Part shown: piece after piece, positions 21,043 to 36,055 of the stretch
Layout: every line of letters begins with the position of its first letter
Position numbering within the stretch: position 1 is the first letter of the stretch
Assembly: GCA_947568835.1 (NCBI GenBank)
Contig: OX387611.1
Location: 12,748,350 to 12,812,349 of the forward strand
From: Protonemura montana
Lineage: Eukaryota > Arthropoda > Insecta > Plecoptera > Nemouridae
DNA length: 64,000 nucleotides
Direction: 5' to 3'
Notes under the pieces: model-generated
Seen by the model: only the letters and a program-made list of their open reading frames with translations
Databases searched by the model: none
What the model was told of the DNA's origin: nothing
Translations under genes and position numbers: made by a program

Positions 21043-22014
21043 AATGAGGGACTTTTGACCAATATTTCCCGAGCAATATTTGGTTTTGTTCCACGTGGCT
21101 GGTGCTGGTGCTGCTAGAAATGGTTGATCTTACAAGATGCTGTGGTTCTGTATCTTTAGAGTTTTTAAGCTTAGAGTAAACAATCGAACAATCCTTCCAT
21201 TGTCTCTGACTAAAGAGATGTTTGCTGGCTTCCATTACATTGCATTGATCTGTTGATTCTTGATGGCCGTTATGATTTGATGGCTTTTTGTCTGCTGTCA
21301 GATTTACTAGAGGCTTCTCTTTGGCTTCTCTTTGGCTTCTATTTAACTTCTATTTCGGTTGATGTTTGTGCGTTGTTTCAAACGGAAACTGGTTTACCGA
21401 GGCAAGATCTTGAGTCGCCGCTATTTCCGACTCTCGCCGAGTGCATCGACGTTGAATGACGGCGTTGTCGCTTAACTTGATCGCTGTGACGTCAGACAGT
21501 AGCTGGTGACGTCAGACAGTAGACTGATATCTGTACACGCCTTGAGCTCGCGTGTTGAACGAAGCCTTCTAAACGCCCCTCCCCTTCTAGACACTGAATC
21601 TAGGGTCCCTAGCAGAACAAACTCTTATTACACTTGGTACTTCATTCACTTGTTTCTTTTGTTTCAGAATTACCTGCTGAAGAAGGTGAGTTTCATTTAC
21701 AAGATTAATTCCTAAATGACAGAAACAAGTTGTCTTTGTTGCACTTTGACTCTAAATTGTTTTTATTTCCCGCAGGAAAATCGATATGGCAGTTGGTACT
21801 GGAACAATTCGACGACCTTTTAGTCAAGATCCTATTATTAGCCGCAATCATCTCCTTTGTAAGTACAAGATCGCCTCTCTCTTTCCCTGCATTGCTCTCT
21901 CTCTTGCAGTTTTGCACCTGCAAAATCTGGGTCTTTCTTTGTTATTTCTAGTTTTATTTTCTTTAGTTTATAATTTAAACTAAAATTTAAACTAGTGTTC
22001 GGCATGTCCAGTAG

Positions 22015-22317
<303 letters not shown>

Positions 22318-22487
22318 TAATACTGGGTCTTTTGCTGATTTATAACTGTTTCTTTGTTATTATTCATTAGAACTATTTTAAAATACAGAGACCATCTTTA
22401 CAGTTCATAAACCCATTCACTTTTTCACTATTGTAAGCAAGTTTTGTCATATGTTCATGTCATGGTCATGTCATGGTCATGTCCCCA

Positions 22488-23116
<629 letters not shown>

Positions 23117-24022
23117 TAGATTTGCTATGGTAACCAATAGCTGTCAAAACACCCAATTGTAAATATAGCTGGCATTATTTTCAATGAGAATCCCAGCTCT
23201 GTTTGAGATTCAGAATAATTTAGTAAATATGACAGCTTGCACTGTTGGCTTTCATCTGTTAAGCATAAAGAAAGCTGAGGTTTGTGAACCCAGTAAACTC
23301 CTAGAGGCTGTATTAGTAATTCTGTTGTTCTGATTCTAGGAAACATCTGCATCATGTGCAATGACTCTTCAATTGACTTCAACGAATTCAAGCAAGCTTT
23401 TGAGAAAGTAGGAGAAGCCACCGAGACTGCTTTGATTGTTCTCGCTGAGAAGATGAACCCCTTCTCGTTGCCCAAGACCGGACTTGACCGACGTTCCGCC
23501 GCCATCGTAGTCCGTCAAGAGATTGAAACAAAGTGGAAGAAGGAATTCACTCTGGAATTCTCTCGAGATCGCAAGTCCATGTCCTCGTACTGCGTACCAT
23601 TGAAGGCTTCTCGTCTGGGAACTGGACCCAAGCTGTTTGTCAAGGGAGCACCGGAAGGTGTACTTGAACGTTGCACACATGCCCGAGTTGGTACACAGAA
23701 AGTGCCGCTGACGCCCACGTTGAAGAAACGCATCCTGGAGCTCACTGCCACCTACGGTTGCGGAAGAAATACTCTCCGTTGTCTTGCCCTGGCTGTCGCT
23801 GATACCCCAATGAAACTGGAGGACATGAACCTGACAGACTCGACCAAGTTCTACACTTATGAAGTCAACCTTACCTTCGTTGGAGTCGTTGGAATGTTGG
23901 ATCCTCCTCGCAAGGAAGTCTTCGACGCCATTGTACGATGCAGGGCCGCTGGAATCCGAGTCATTGTCATCACTGGAGATAACAAGGCTACAGCTGAAGC
24001 CATCTGCCGCAGGCACGTATAA

Positions 24023-25900
<1,878 letters not shown>

Positions 25901-25911
25901 TAGCCTTACCT

Positions 25912-28117
25912 AAATCACGTGATGATAGCAGCCCAAGGATGGCCGTGGCCGGGTGGATAGGTACGGTACGCATGGAAAGATAAATCATCCAGGGTGATTC
26001 CACCACATTTTCAACTACTGCTGAAATTGTACAAAGTCAAGATTGCGCTTGATGGCGGTAATTCACTTTGTAAGTAACAATGACGATCGACAGCCCGGGT
26101 AGTGGAAAAAAATACCTATGCCAGCTAGCCAAGTTATTTGATAATTGTCGGAATCGAGCTTCTGACATTTTGAGGAATTGCATTTTGGTATTTTTAACGC
26201 CGACACAGCTCTCCAAGCAACGTCAGGTACATCGCCAGTTTTGACGCGGATATGACAAGTTTTGCAGATAAAGGTCTGAATTTTGCCGACTGTAGTAAAC
26301 GATGCTATTGTTGTGGCAAAAACCACCCGGCGGCAGCTCGTCTGGGATGGTCACGGCCCGACGAGCAGGTACGCGGGGGAAGGGTCGCAAAAACTCAGGG
26401 ATATTTCTCTAAAATATCAACAGCTACTGATATTTTACGAAGACGAGAGTTGGGCGATACAAATTTCAGCTCGCATGGGTTTTTCTCGGCTGCTTGAATT
26501 GTTAGTCATTTAAATAATACTCATTTCGGTTCGCTGCTCGGGCCGGCAAATTTAATTTCACAGAGCATCGAATTTGAAGTGTTTTAGTTGAACAATTAGA
26601 CGTTTGGAAGACCACGGATGATACTTAATTAAAATGACACCCAGTCAACCAAACGAGCAAAATGACCTGTTCTATCGACTACAGCAACTACTACAGTTCT
26701 AGGCTCTAGGTTCTAGTAACCTCTTTGATAGTTCTGCTTTCAACTCCCCTTCCTTAAGGTCTCCTATATGTTTGGTTTTTATCTCATTTTTTTGCAAGTA
26801 TTTTGCACCCCATTACTAGAGCCACGATTATATGGTGATGCGCGAAATCGCGAATTGTTCTTATCTCTTGTTATTTTTACAAATGAGTGCGATTCATTGA
26901 ATTCCCAACTCAAATATGTAAGAAGCTCATCGCGACAAAACGCGAAATTCACGAAAAATCATCCATAACACCGAAATCAACTATTTCCCGCGAAATCATC
27001 GCGAAATGAGCCTTTTCCCATCCAATTATCTTAAATTTCAGATATTCTGTTATTTTTTTCATTTTTATCAAATCTTATATCACAGAAAATAAATAAACAA
27101 ACAAAATAACCCATTTGTTTTTATGCTAAATTGAGAGATAATGAAGCTATTTCACTATAATACGTGTATTTTGCGAAATAGCCACTTATTTCCATGCAAA
27201 ATATTTAAAATGTTTATGTTATCTCTATAAACACACATTTCCATGGATTTGTCATATTCAGGTCTGTTTCTCATCAAATGCTGTCAACATTCCCAAGTTT
27301 AGGGGGTAGAAGTAGTGGGGAAAAATGTTTGCTGTAGGAAACTATTGCCATTGGTTGGCTGAATCTCCCCCTCCTTGCCATGTGCGCACCAGTCTTATGA
27401 GCATTCAGTCTATATAGAGATTAGCTGGGATTTCAAATTTCAATGGGGTGTAATAAATCTTTGACTTTTGAGGATCAAGCAAAGCAACTCTTTGATTTAT
27501 TTTGATGTGTAGAATCTGGATAACCAGACTTGTCTGGGAGAAAAAAGACAATCTTGCAAAGTATGTTAGTACTGGGCAGTGGGTCTAATTCAAATTCTAA
27601 TGGACATAAAAATCTCAAACCCCTCATTTGCAGTTCTGACTTAGCAAACTATTTGAGCCCCAGTGAACAGTGTTGATGCAGAGAGGTTTTTTAGTCAATA
27701 AAACCTTGTGCTGACTGACAAAGGAACAAGAATGAAGGAAGCTACCATTGAAACTTGTTCAATGTTAAGTTTTAACAAGTAGTAGGTGTCGCTCAAACTG
27801 CCATACAATGTATTTCATGGTAGCATTTATGTAAAATATTGATTTGTGCTATTAATTTTGTTCCAAGTCCCTTACAAATACCGATGTTGAGGACCTACAC
27901 TAAATATTTGCTTTATTGTAATTATTATTGATCACTTCTTTATTAGAGATCCCAGTGCTTACCCTAAATCTTCATTCCTTTCGAATGTAGATCGCAAAAG
28001 CTCTTTTTTTCTATTTAGCTATAAACGCTAAAATTCAAATAATTAGCACTAAAATTTCGATAAAACTAATGCTAAAAACACGTACCTTCTTTTTTCGTCA
28101 CCTATGTCTGAAATCTG
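25912..28117. other. unassigned AT-rich region
   Basis: Short frames at 26063-26326 (minus) and 26252-26513 (plus, with CSKRCYCCGKNHP) have no recognised family. At 26840-27010 the word CGCGAAAT or its variants (ATCGCGAA, CGCGACAAAACGCGAAAT) recurs several times, and a related ACGAAATTATCGAAATC run is at 28180-28200, suggesting an old degenerate repeat. Otherwise I see no gene. Confidence 0.5.
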
Positions 28118-28381
28118 CTATAGACACGAAATTCTGTACTTTTTCCATAACACCGCCATAACACCGAAATCCAAAAAGCTTACCACGAAATTATCGAAAT
28201 CATAACACCATAAAATCTTGGCTCTACCCATTACGTATAGGGCTGCTCTTTTCTGTACTTTTTCCACCTTTTGGTTGTCTCTGTCATTAGATGTCTCCCA
28301 AACATGTCCAGCATACTCTAGCAGTGGTCTCACTAGTGCAGTGCATGACTTTTCCTTGACATCAACTAAACTTTGTTTCAA
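28118..28381 (-). mobile_element. LINE reverse-transcriptase C-terminal fragment
   Basis: Minus-strand reading contains CTALVRPLLEYAGHVWETSN and KVEKVQKRAALYVMGRA, the conserved LVRP.LEYA..VW and VQ+RAA blocks of LINE ORF2. It is truncated on both sides and differs from the 15520-16340 element. Confidence 0.8.
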
Positions 28382-28562
28382 CTCAACTTGGGCTCATGAT
28401 TTTATGTCAAGTTAGTCAACAAAAACAAAGCATTGCTTGAAAGGAAATGTTTTGTGATTTAGAAATATGTCACTAGTTTTAACAAAAACTATTTCAACTG
28501 GGTTTTGAATGCTAAGTGAAGAACAACTGAATTTCCCAACGTTTCGTAACTTGTACCTGTTA

Positions 28563-28957
28563 CTTTATCAAGGGTTAAAGCAGTCCTGACAATTTTCCAA
28601 TAACAATAACAATATAAATAACAAGTGTAAAAGCAATGATAATGAATCTCTATGGGGAGAGATGTGGGAAGTTGGAAGATTGATTGGCAAGACTTCGAGA
28701 GAAGAGAACACAACTGGATGTTGTATTAGAATGAAATCTGATTTAAATTGCAAACGCTTGCAATGCGCGGGTATTTTATTATTATCAACACTATAACCGT
28801 CTCAGAAATTGATGCCCAAACGCGGATGTTTGGGCATCAATTTTTGAGACGGTTGTACTGGAGGTTGTAGATGACATTTTAGGTAATTGTTATAATTTGT
28901 TAGAGTTCTTTTGTTATCAGAAAATTGTCAGGACTGCTCTTACCCTTGATAAAGTAA
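28563..28957. mobile_element. foldback element with 44-bp inverted ends and internal hairpin
   Basis: ACTTTATCAAGGGTTAAAGC at the left (28563-28606) is complementary, over about 44 bp with a few mismatches, to GCTCTTACCCTTGATAAAGT at the right (28913-28957). Inside, 28793-28821 and 28828-28856 form a separate hairpin with 27 of 29 bases paired and a 6-base loop (GCGGAT). No protein is encoded. It may be a non-autonomous foldback/MITE-like element. The inner hairpin has the size of a small-RNA precursor stem, but nothing shows it is processed. Confidence 0.65.
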
Positions 28958-28961
28958 AAAC

Positions 28962-29061
28962 AATGTGAACAAATAGTGTTTAGACATGAGTCTAAAAACA
29001 AAAACAAAAAACAAAAAACAAAAACAATGTAAACAAATAGTGTTTAGACATGAGTCTAAAA
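28962..29061. repeat. about 60-bp direct repeat, two copies
   Basis: AACAAATAGTGTTTAGACATG followed by AGTCTAAAAACA occurs twice (about 28970 and 29032), separated by an AAAAACA-rich spacer. AGACATGAGTCT inside is nearly palindromic. Function unknown. Confidence 0.8.
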
Positions 29062-29611
29062 ACAATCATATTTTCCAGTCACTATTTTCTATGAGTGTTA
29101 AATCTCTGTTGGTTTGGATCCAAATATTACAATTTTTATTACAATATTTACAATAAATATCACACAAAGAGAAAATATTTCTGGCTTCAGAATAACATTT
29201 GGCTGCGATAAAAAAAATTTCACATTTTAACGAAAAAATCTTTTTTGTTTTGCATTTGAGTCTTGTTTAAAACCTTGGAACTGAATTAGAGACGGTCACG
29301 TGACACAGTTGGCTATCCTGGTTTGTCTAAATGCTTCCCTCATTTTGTAGGTTGGTATTCCCTCCTGGCTTGACCCAGCACTTGGACCGGCAGCATCCAG
29401 CAACATCGGCAATCAACATCAACTCAGGAAACTTCATTCTACGTCGATAGAAGATCAGGAAAACCATCCGCGTTGTACACTTTCCATCACTCGGGGAGAA
29501 AAGCAAGGTTTTTATGTCATCATTGTGATGGATTCTTGGCTGCAATGGAGGAAACACAATGCATTGTTAGGAATAAAACAAGTGCAGGATGTGAATCAAA
29601 GGGGTGCCGTC

Positions 29612-29746
29612 TAACTGCGGCTCTGTTTTCTGCAGCCCTGTTTTCTGCGCCTCAAACTAGCGTTTTGTGCGCCTCTGTTTTGTGCGGCCCTAGCTGCCGA
29701 CTCGTAATGTGCTCCTCAGCAAACTGCGCCCCAAAGTGACCGATGT
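29612..29746. repeat. GC-word repeat (GCGCC/TTTTGTG type), locus 1
   Basis: This stretch is built from degenerate 15-mers such as CTGTTTTCTGCAGCC, CTGTTTTCTGCGCCT and GTTTTGTGCGGCCCT. The complementary words (AGGCGCAGAAAACAG, GGGCCGCACAAAACA) make up 34446-34573 in the opposite orientation. The order of words differs, so this is not a simple duplicated segment. Confidence 0.65.
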
Positions 29747-30228
29747 ATTTAGGACGGAGAAACTATTTCTCAGCTAGTGTATTCTGCGGCCGACCTTGGG
29801 CAGTCACGGGGTGCTAACCCTTAGCCATAGACAACCCAACCAACATCAACGGCTCACTGGGAAGTGAAAACCAAGGCGTTTGAAATCAAAGCTATGCAGC
29901 CACGACAGGTGACAAAGTGACTGGTAGGTAAATTCGTTGAATTATTGCGACCCAATTTGTGGAGTTTAACAACGCTCTGATCTAACAACGGGGCCCGATG
30001 CACTGGCTAAAATCTTTGGTGAATGAGTGGATGATAATTAGGATAATGATTAGCCTAACCTAGCCTACAACTGAAAAGTGGAGATCCGGAGACTGCCCTT
30101 TGCCTACTTCTGTCGTAGAGCATTAAGAAACCAACGGCTTTAAGTCACAAGTACTGGTAGAACTCGAGCAACTCCAGTAATCTGACAAGGGGTTGAAAAA
30201 TAAGTTGAACAAAGTTGTTAATACGTAA
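29747..30228. other. no recognised feature
   Basis: Mixed-composition sequence with short interrupted frames. I found no splice-bounded exon, RNA gene or repeat family here. It leads directly into the 91-bp minisatellite. Confidence 0.5.
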
Positions 30229-32858
30229 CGTCTCTCCAACCTCGCTCCCGCACTTACATGTGTATGATGGTAACCCATCCAATACCTCAGTGATGTATTG
30301 GTCAATGCACGCGGGTGTACGCAGTCCACCCACTATTAATTTTATTTTTGGCCGTACCCCCACTTTGAATTTTTGAGGGAACGCAGGTGAACGCACGGGA
30401 AAGCAGTATTAAATTATGATTATTCGAAATATCCTGCACTTCTTTATTTTCAAGGCGAAAATATCCCAGTTACGGGTTTCATTCCTAATAATCCACTTAC
30501 TTAAAAATAGACCTAGCAAGAATGCCACTGTATGCGAACGTACTTAGAGTAGGTAGGCTGGAATTATGTCGGCGTCGTGACTTGCAACAAAGGGGTTAGT
30601 TAGAACCATATTACTGTTATCACTTAGGGAAGTCGGTAGCCGCTTTCGCGCCGTCGCACGGCGGTGCAAGCTCTCAGAAGCAAGCCCGCTTCAAATAATA
30701 AGAATTCGCAGGAAAGAAAAAAAAATACTAAGAATAACCAAAATGCCACATACGAGCCACACTGGACAAGTTAGTTCTATTCAAGATACAGAAGAGGAAG
30801 CAAGTGGATTTGCATTCCCTATCGGGTAATTAAAAATGCAGTTCTGACCATGTCATTCCAAGCCCAATTACATCGTAAACTCGTAGATTGACTCCAAAAG
30901 AAACCTTAGAATAAAAATTCACTTGGAGCTGCGCCCGAAGCCCCCTATTTCCCACTCTTTCGGTGCATTCGCCTTGGGTCTCCTCATCCTCCCCCCCCCC
31001 CCCCCCTCCGCGGCCCACCGACACAAATAATTATAAAATATGTCATTTTTGCGTACCCCCACTAAAAATTTTACGAATACATCACTGCAATACCTGGCCC
31101 AGAGCAGTGTTGCTTAACTTTCATCCCTCCAACCTCTCTCCCGAACAGAACTGGTCATGTGTATGGTAACCCATCCAATACCTGACCCAGAGCAGTGTTG
31201 CTTAACTTTCATCCCTCCAACCTCTCTCCCAAACAGAACTGGTCATGTGTATGATGGTCACCCTTCCAATACCTGACCCAGCGCAGTGTTGCTTAACTTC
31301 CATCCCTCCAACCTCTCTCCCGAACAGAACTGGTCATGTGTATGATGGTAACCCATCCAATACCTGACCCAGCCCAGTGTTGGTTAACTTTCATCCCTCC
31401 AACCTCTCTCCCAAACAGAACTGGTCATGTGTATGATGGTAACCCATCCAATACCTGGCCCAGAGCAGTGTTGCTTAACTTTCATCCCTCCAACCTCTCT
31501 CCCGAACAGAACTGGTCATGTGTATGATGGTCACCCTTCCAATACCTGACCCAGCGCAGTGTTGCTTAACTTCCATCCCTCCAACCTCTCTCCCGAACAG
31601 AACTGGTCACGTGTATGATGGTCACCCATCCAATAACTGACTCAGCGCAGTGTTGCTTAACTTCCATCCCTCCAACCTCTCTCCCGAACAGAACTGGTCA
31701 TGTGTATGATGGACACCCATCCAATACCTGACTCAGCGCAGTGTTGCTTAACTTTCATCCCTCCAACCTCTCTCCCGAACAGAACTGGTCATGTGTATGA
31801 TGGTCACCCTTCCAATACCTGACCCAGCGCAGTGTTGCTTAACTTCCATCCCTCCAACCTCTCTCCCGAACAGAACTGCTCACGTGTATGATGGTCACTC
31901 ATCCAATAACTGACTCAGCGCAGTGCTGCTTAACTTTCATCTCTCCAATCCCTCTCCCGAACAGAACTGGTCATGTGTATGATGGTAACCCATCCAATAC
32001 CTGGCTTAGAGCAGTGTTGCTTAACTTTCATCCCTCCAACCTCTCTCCCAACAGAACTGGTCATGTGTATGATGGTAACCCATCCAATACCTGACCCAGC
32101 CCAGTGTTGGTTAACTTTCATCCCTCCAACCTCTCTCCCAAACAGAACTGGTCATGTGTATGATGGTAACCCATCCAATACCTGGCCCAGAGCAGTGTTG
32201 CTTAACTTTCATCCCTCCAACCTCTCTCCCGAACAGAACTGGTCATGTGTATGATGGTCACCCTTCCAATACCTGACCCAGCGCAGTGTTGCTTAACTTT
32301 CATCCCTCCAACCTCTCTCCCAACATAACTGGTCATGTGTATGATGGTCACCCATCCAATACCTGACCCAGCGCAGTGCTGCTTAACTTTCATCCCTCCA
32401 ACCTCTCTCCCGAACAGAACTGGTCTTGTGTATGATAGTCACCCATTCAATACCTGACCCAGCGCAGTGTTGCTTTACTTTCATCCCTCCAACCTCTCTC
32501 CCGAACAGAACTGGTCTTGTGTATGATGGTCACCCATTCAATACCTGACCCAGCGCAGTGTAGTTTAACTTTCATCCCTCCAACCTCTCTCCCGAACAGA
32601 ACTGGTCATGTGTATGATGGTCACCCTTCCAATACCTGACCCAGCGCAGTGTTGCTTAACTTTCATCCCTCTAACCTCTCTCCCGAACAGAACTGGTCAT
32701 GTGTATGATGGTCACCCTTCCAATACCTGACCCAGCGCAGTGTTGCTTAACTTTCATCCCTCCAACTTCTCTCCCTAACAGAACTGGTCATGTGTATAAT
32801 GGTCACCCATCCAATACCTGACCCAGCGCAGTGTTGCTCAACTTTCATCCCACAAGGA
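30229..32858. repeat. 91-bp minisatellite, about 20 units, interrupted by a DNA transposon
   Basis: Units follow a pattern of CCAATACCTGACCCAGCGCA, a CTTTCATCCCTCCAACCTC block and TCATGTGTATGATGGTCACC; the period is 91 bp (88 in one unit lacking ATG). The array runs from 31088 to about 32858. One partial unit at 30229-30287 lies left of the 800-bp insertion, and the phase resumes exactly after it. Minor variants (GAGCAG/GCGCAG, GTCACC/GTAACC) recur in blocks, which points to multi-unit amplification. Confidence 0.93.
30288..31087. mobile_element. non-autonomous hAT-like DNA transposon, 800 bp
   Basis: The ends CAGTGATGTATT and AATACATCACTG are perfect 12-bp inverted repeats, starting CAGTG as in many hAT elements. 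The flanks are CAATACCT on both sides (30280-30287 and 31088-31095), an 8-bp target duplication, also a hAT hallmark. Subterminal GTACCCCCACT words occur near both ends. There is no transposase frame. Inside is a run of about 17 C residues near 30991. The insertion is precise: removing it and one target copy restores the 91-bp minisatellite unit. Confidence 0.88.
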
Positions 32859-34222
32859 CCAGTATTTCCAACCCTTCGGTTTGTATATAGAGTACCCAAT
32901 ATAATCTTTATATCGTAATGACAGCAGGCAAAAGATAAAATTTTTTATGTCAAATTTGCTAAAACTTTTTAAATCAGAGTTCTATATGATTTTATTTGTT
33001 TATGATACATATTTCCGTGGCACTTTAAAAAACTGTCACATCGATTCTTTGTGGCTGTTTCCATGGTGAGATTTGAAAAAGTAAAGAAACAGATAGATCT
33101 TTCATAGATACCGTTATGAATCAACGGCGACACGGAGTAACATCTGCAAAAGATTGACAGGCTTCGAGGCTTGGGATCGACCAAAGATTGTTTGACCAAT
33201 CGGCCAGATGATGCTGCCAAACGATATTAGGGAGCAGGTATTTTAGTTAGGGCCTTCCGACCTGCAGTGCGCTCTTTAAAGATTCAATGACAATGACAGT
33301 ACCTTCCCCGAAAGAGCGCACTTTGTTCACCGCAGTGGATAGATAACAATCTCAAAAATATTCACTCAAACACGACTGTGAGGAAAATTAACTACCATAA
33401 ATTTATAATTGTATATCAATGTACCGTTTAATACGTTCTAAAATCAATGAATTATATATAGCAAAAAAAACTTAAACTTGGATCAATCTGTGCTTGGATG
33501 TAAATATGATTACTTTCTCAGAAAATTGGCTAAAAACGAACGAAGCACTTATTTAGTTGCAGCATTACATTGACATTTGCGTTGTGAAGGTTGCTTTGTG
33601 ACATGCTAGAGACAGAAATTATGCAATTGTTTTGTTGTAAGAAAAAGGGTGCCCCGTTCTGGCAACATTGTCACAGTATCTACACCAACCAATAAACGCT
33701 TCGATCACCTTTTCGCGTAGTAAGGATGAGCGATTTAAGACGAGTTTTTGATTTGAGTTGTTACCAATCAACAATAGATGCGTTTTTTTGACGCAATTTT
33801 GGGGCCGCAAATGTATATTCCTTGTGTTGAAATTATTCTTTGCTCTAAACAGTCACACACACACACACACAGACAAGTGATTTTTGGAGCAGTGTAATTG
33901 AGAGGATTTTGCTCGCTTCCCTCGCTCATTCAATTAGAAATATATTTAGCATTATCTATTGTTTGCTACCAGAGGGCGCTCCAATATGGGAATAAAGTCT
34001 TATATATCACATTATAGGCTCAATATCATCCATTCATTCACCGACACCATGAGCCCAGTGCAACAATCCCAGTTATTAAAACAGTGCGTTCGTTAAACAT
34101 CACAATTCGGATCACAATTAGACAACGAGTGTAAATTTACTTTTCGAAGCTTTTCTTTCCTTAGTGGTTACTACATTGATGACTTGCAAAGCGCTTTAAT
34201 CCCACGCGCAGCCAACCCTTAT
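32859..34222. other. no clear gene; LINE-like traces
   Basis: AT-rich sequence. Around 33207 the plus strand reads MMLPNDIREQVF, which resembles the LP..IR end of a LINE protein, but the context is too decayed to call. A short CA run lies at 33853-33872. GTGCGCTCTTT (33268) and AAAGAGCGCAC (33312) form a small inverted repeat. Confidence 0.4.
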
Positions 34223-34321
34223 CCCTAAGTCACGTCAATGCGTCGTCAATCTGTTCCCTAAGTCACGTCAATGCGTCGTCAATCTGTTCCCTAAGTCGCG
34301 TCAATGCGTCGTCAATCTGTC
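34223..34321. repeat. 33-bp tandem repeat, three copies
   Basis: CCCTAAGTCACGTCAATGCG plus CGTCAATCTGTT repeats at 34223, 34256 and 34289, with CAC changed to CGC in the last. Confidence 0.93.
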
Positions 34322-34445
34322 AATTGATAGCTTTTATTGCAAACGCCTTGTTAACACTTGCCAGCAAGACGTTGAAGTTGAATGGGTTGCCCAACTAACA
34401 ACACGTGACGTACTATGGTAGGGGAGGAGATTATTAAGCCCGTCC

Positions 34446-34573
34446 CAAAAACATCAGTCACCAGTTGGGGCGCAGTATACACGGCTGCAGTTTCCACAGC
34501 CGCACAATCCCAAAACCAGTTTGCAGGGCCGCACAAAACAATCGTTGAGGCGCAGAAAACAGAGGCGCACTTT
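34446..34573. repeat. GC-word repeat, locus 2 (opposite orientation to 29612)
   Basis: Contains GGGGCGCAGTATAC, GGGCCGCACAAAACA, GAGGCGCAGAAAACA and GAGGCGCAC in series. Same vocabulary as 29612-29746 on the other strand. Either strand gives short Cys/Ala-rich frames with no known family. Confidence 0.65.
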
Positions 34574-35362
34574 ACGCTCTCCCAATCAAAGTCTTGCTGT
34601 TGATTCGTGGCTTTTATTTTTATTTTTATTTTTAAATGCAGTTTTATTCTTTCCAATGAACCTACATATTTATTTATACCAAGAATGAAAAGGAAATATA
34701 TGTAAGAACAGGAATGAAGCCCACGCAAGACAAAGCTGACAAGCAAATTGTGTTTTGTTGTTGAGCAGTTTATTGAGAGAAGAGTTTTCAAGTTAAGTTG
34801 ACGGATATCAAGAACAATTGCTTCTGGAAATACAAGTTCTGATGAATATCAACTTTTTATTCATTTCAGACCAACTTTTAGCATTGTTTTTGTGCCACTA
34901 ATATTATTGAGATTATATTTGTGCTACGTCCACCCAACCAATTATGCCATATTGAAGTTAAGATCGTGTCATTGCTTTGTACAAAGTTATAATACGTGTA
35001 TTATTAACAATATTACTTAAACTATCAACATTGAACATAAGGAATGTAACTTTTCAGAGAAGTTGATCAACACGGGTTTATTGCATTTAAATTTTCCTCC
35101 ATTACAACAGCAACTGGGACAAGATGTCAAGTCCCTGGTGTTGTGTATTGTGAGGGATAGGGTCAATGAAGACCAACAATTACCCCCCACCCCCTGCACA
35201 CATTCCATCTTGAGCTTGGAGGGCTAAGATGTAATCTAGAACATATGACTTTGTTGCTGCTCGTGATTATGACATGTATTGCAATGACTTACAATAAAGA
35301 CTATTATTCACTTACACAATTGTTTAAATATCAGAAAACGTTTACCCCTTACTCTGTCCGCG
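34574..35362. other. no recognised feature
   Basis: AT-rich, with TTTATTTTTATTTTTATTT near 34612 and no exon or RNA gene that I can support. Confidence 0.5.

Positions 35363-35396
<34 letters not shown>
35363..35396. repeat. 34-bp poly(A) run
   Basis: An uninterrupted A tract next to a tRNA-derived sequence at 35426-35502 on the minus strand. Read on that strand, the order is tRNA-like head, 28-base body, then a T run, which is compatible with a short tRNA-derived SINE that ends in a T tract. Confidence 0.8.
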
Positions 35397-35401
<5 letters not shown>

Positions 35402-35425
35402 AAACCTTGTCTAAAAGGAGTTATT

Positions 35426-35502
35426 GTGACCGGATTCGAACCCAGGAATATAATTCCTCGTCCAGCCACGAAGCTAGCACGTTACCACTGGGCTACGCTG
35501 CC
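35426..35502 (-). mobile_element. tRNA-derived SINE head
   Basis: The minus strand starts GGCAGCGTAGCCCAGTGG and has the B box GGTTCGAATCC near its end, with 77 bases between the outer limits. D-arm and T-arm like parts are present, but the acceptor ends do not pair, so it is not a functional tRNA. It is followed by a T tract on the same strand. Confidence 0.7.
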
Positions 35503-35650
35503 CTGATAATAATGATGTGGTTTAGGTCGTATCTGTACCATCGATTTTGGACTTAGTAAAAAAATTTCAAGAAATACTTTGAAATATTTTTTCGCCATCC
35601 CTTCAACAGGAATATATTTCGGGTGGAGAATTTCGACTCTCAAAAACTTG

Positions 35651-35890
35651 CGGCGCCGGGGATCGAACTGCAGACCTCACGCACCGGAGATCCCGACCAT
35701 CACACTGAGCCACTTGGACTCATTGATGTACAGTGATTAATTATCTAACAGGTGATGTCATTTGTTTCTTATAATGCATTGCAGTCGCCGCTCTCTGAAG
35801 AACAAAAATCATTTCATCGGGATTCGAACCCGATCTCGGAGGTTACTGATCAACGAACTTTCCAACCAGCCGTGAAGACGAGGTAACAGT
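35651..35890 (-). mobile_element. dimeric tRNA-derived element, unit 1
   Basis: Two tRNA-like modules on the minus strand. The module at 35814-35883 has the B box GGTTCGAATCC with a 5-bp T stem and a GGCTGGTTGG D arm. The module at 35651-35720 begins GTCCAAGTGGCTCAGTG and has GTTCGATCCCC. They are linked by about 95 bp containing GTGATGTCATTTG. The same two modules and linker recur in unit 2 (36056-36283) and unit 3 (42110-42310). Confidence 0.7.
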
Positions 35891-36055
35891 TGATTGAATT
35901 ATTAGACAAGTGCATAGCAACGAGGCGGTCAGGGTCTGTTGCTAGGCGAGATTTGATGACATGAAACGAACATCAGACAGTCAAGTTATTCAAACTCAAG
36001 ATAGGTTATTATCGTACTCACCTCATTGCCGTGCGACTGTAGATCCAATCCTTGC

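Noticed and set aside
30830-31169. Gly-rich or Pro-rich peptide across the C run
   Set aside because: Caused by a homopolymer inside the hAT-like element; no supporting context.
30229-32858. CRISPR-like array
   Set aside because: Regular spacing, but the whole 91-bp unit is repeated with no unique spacers, and the genome is eukaryotic.
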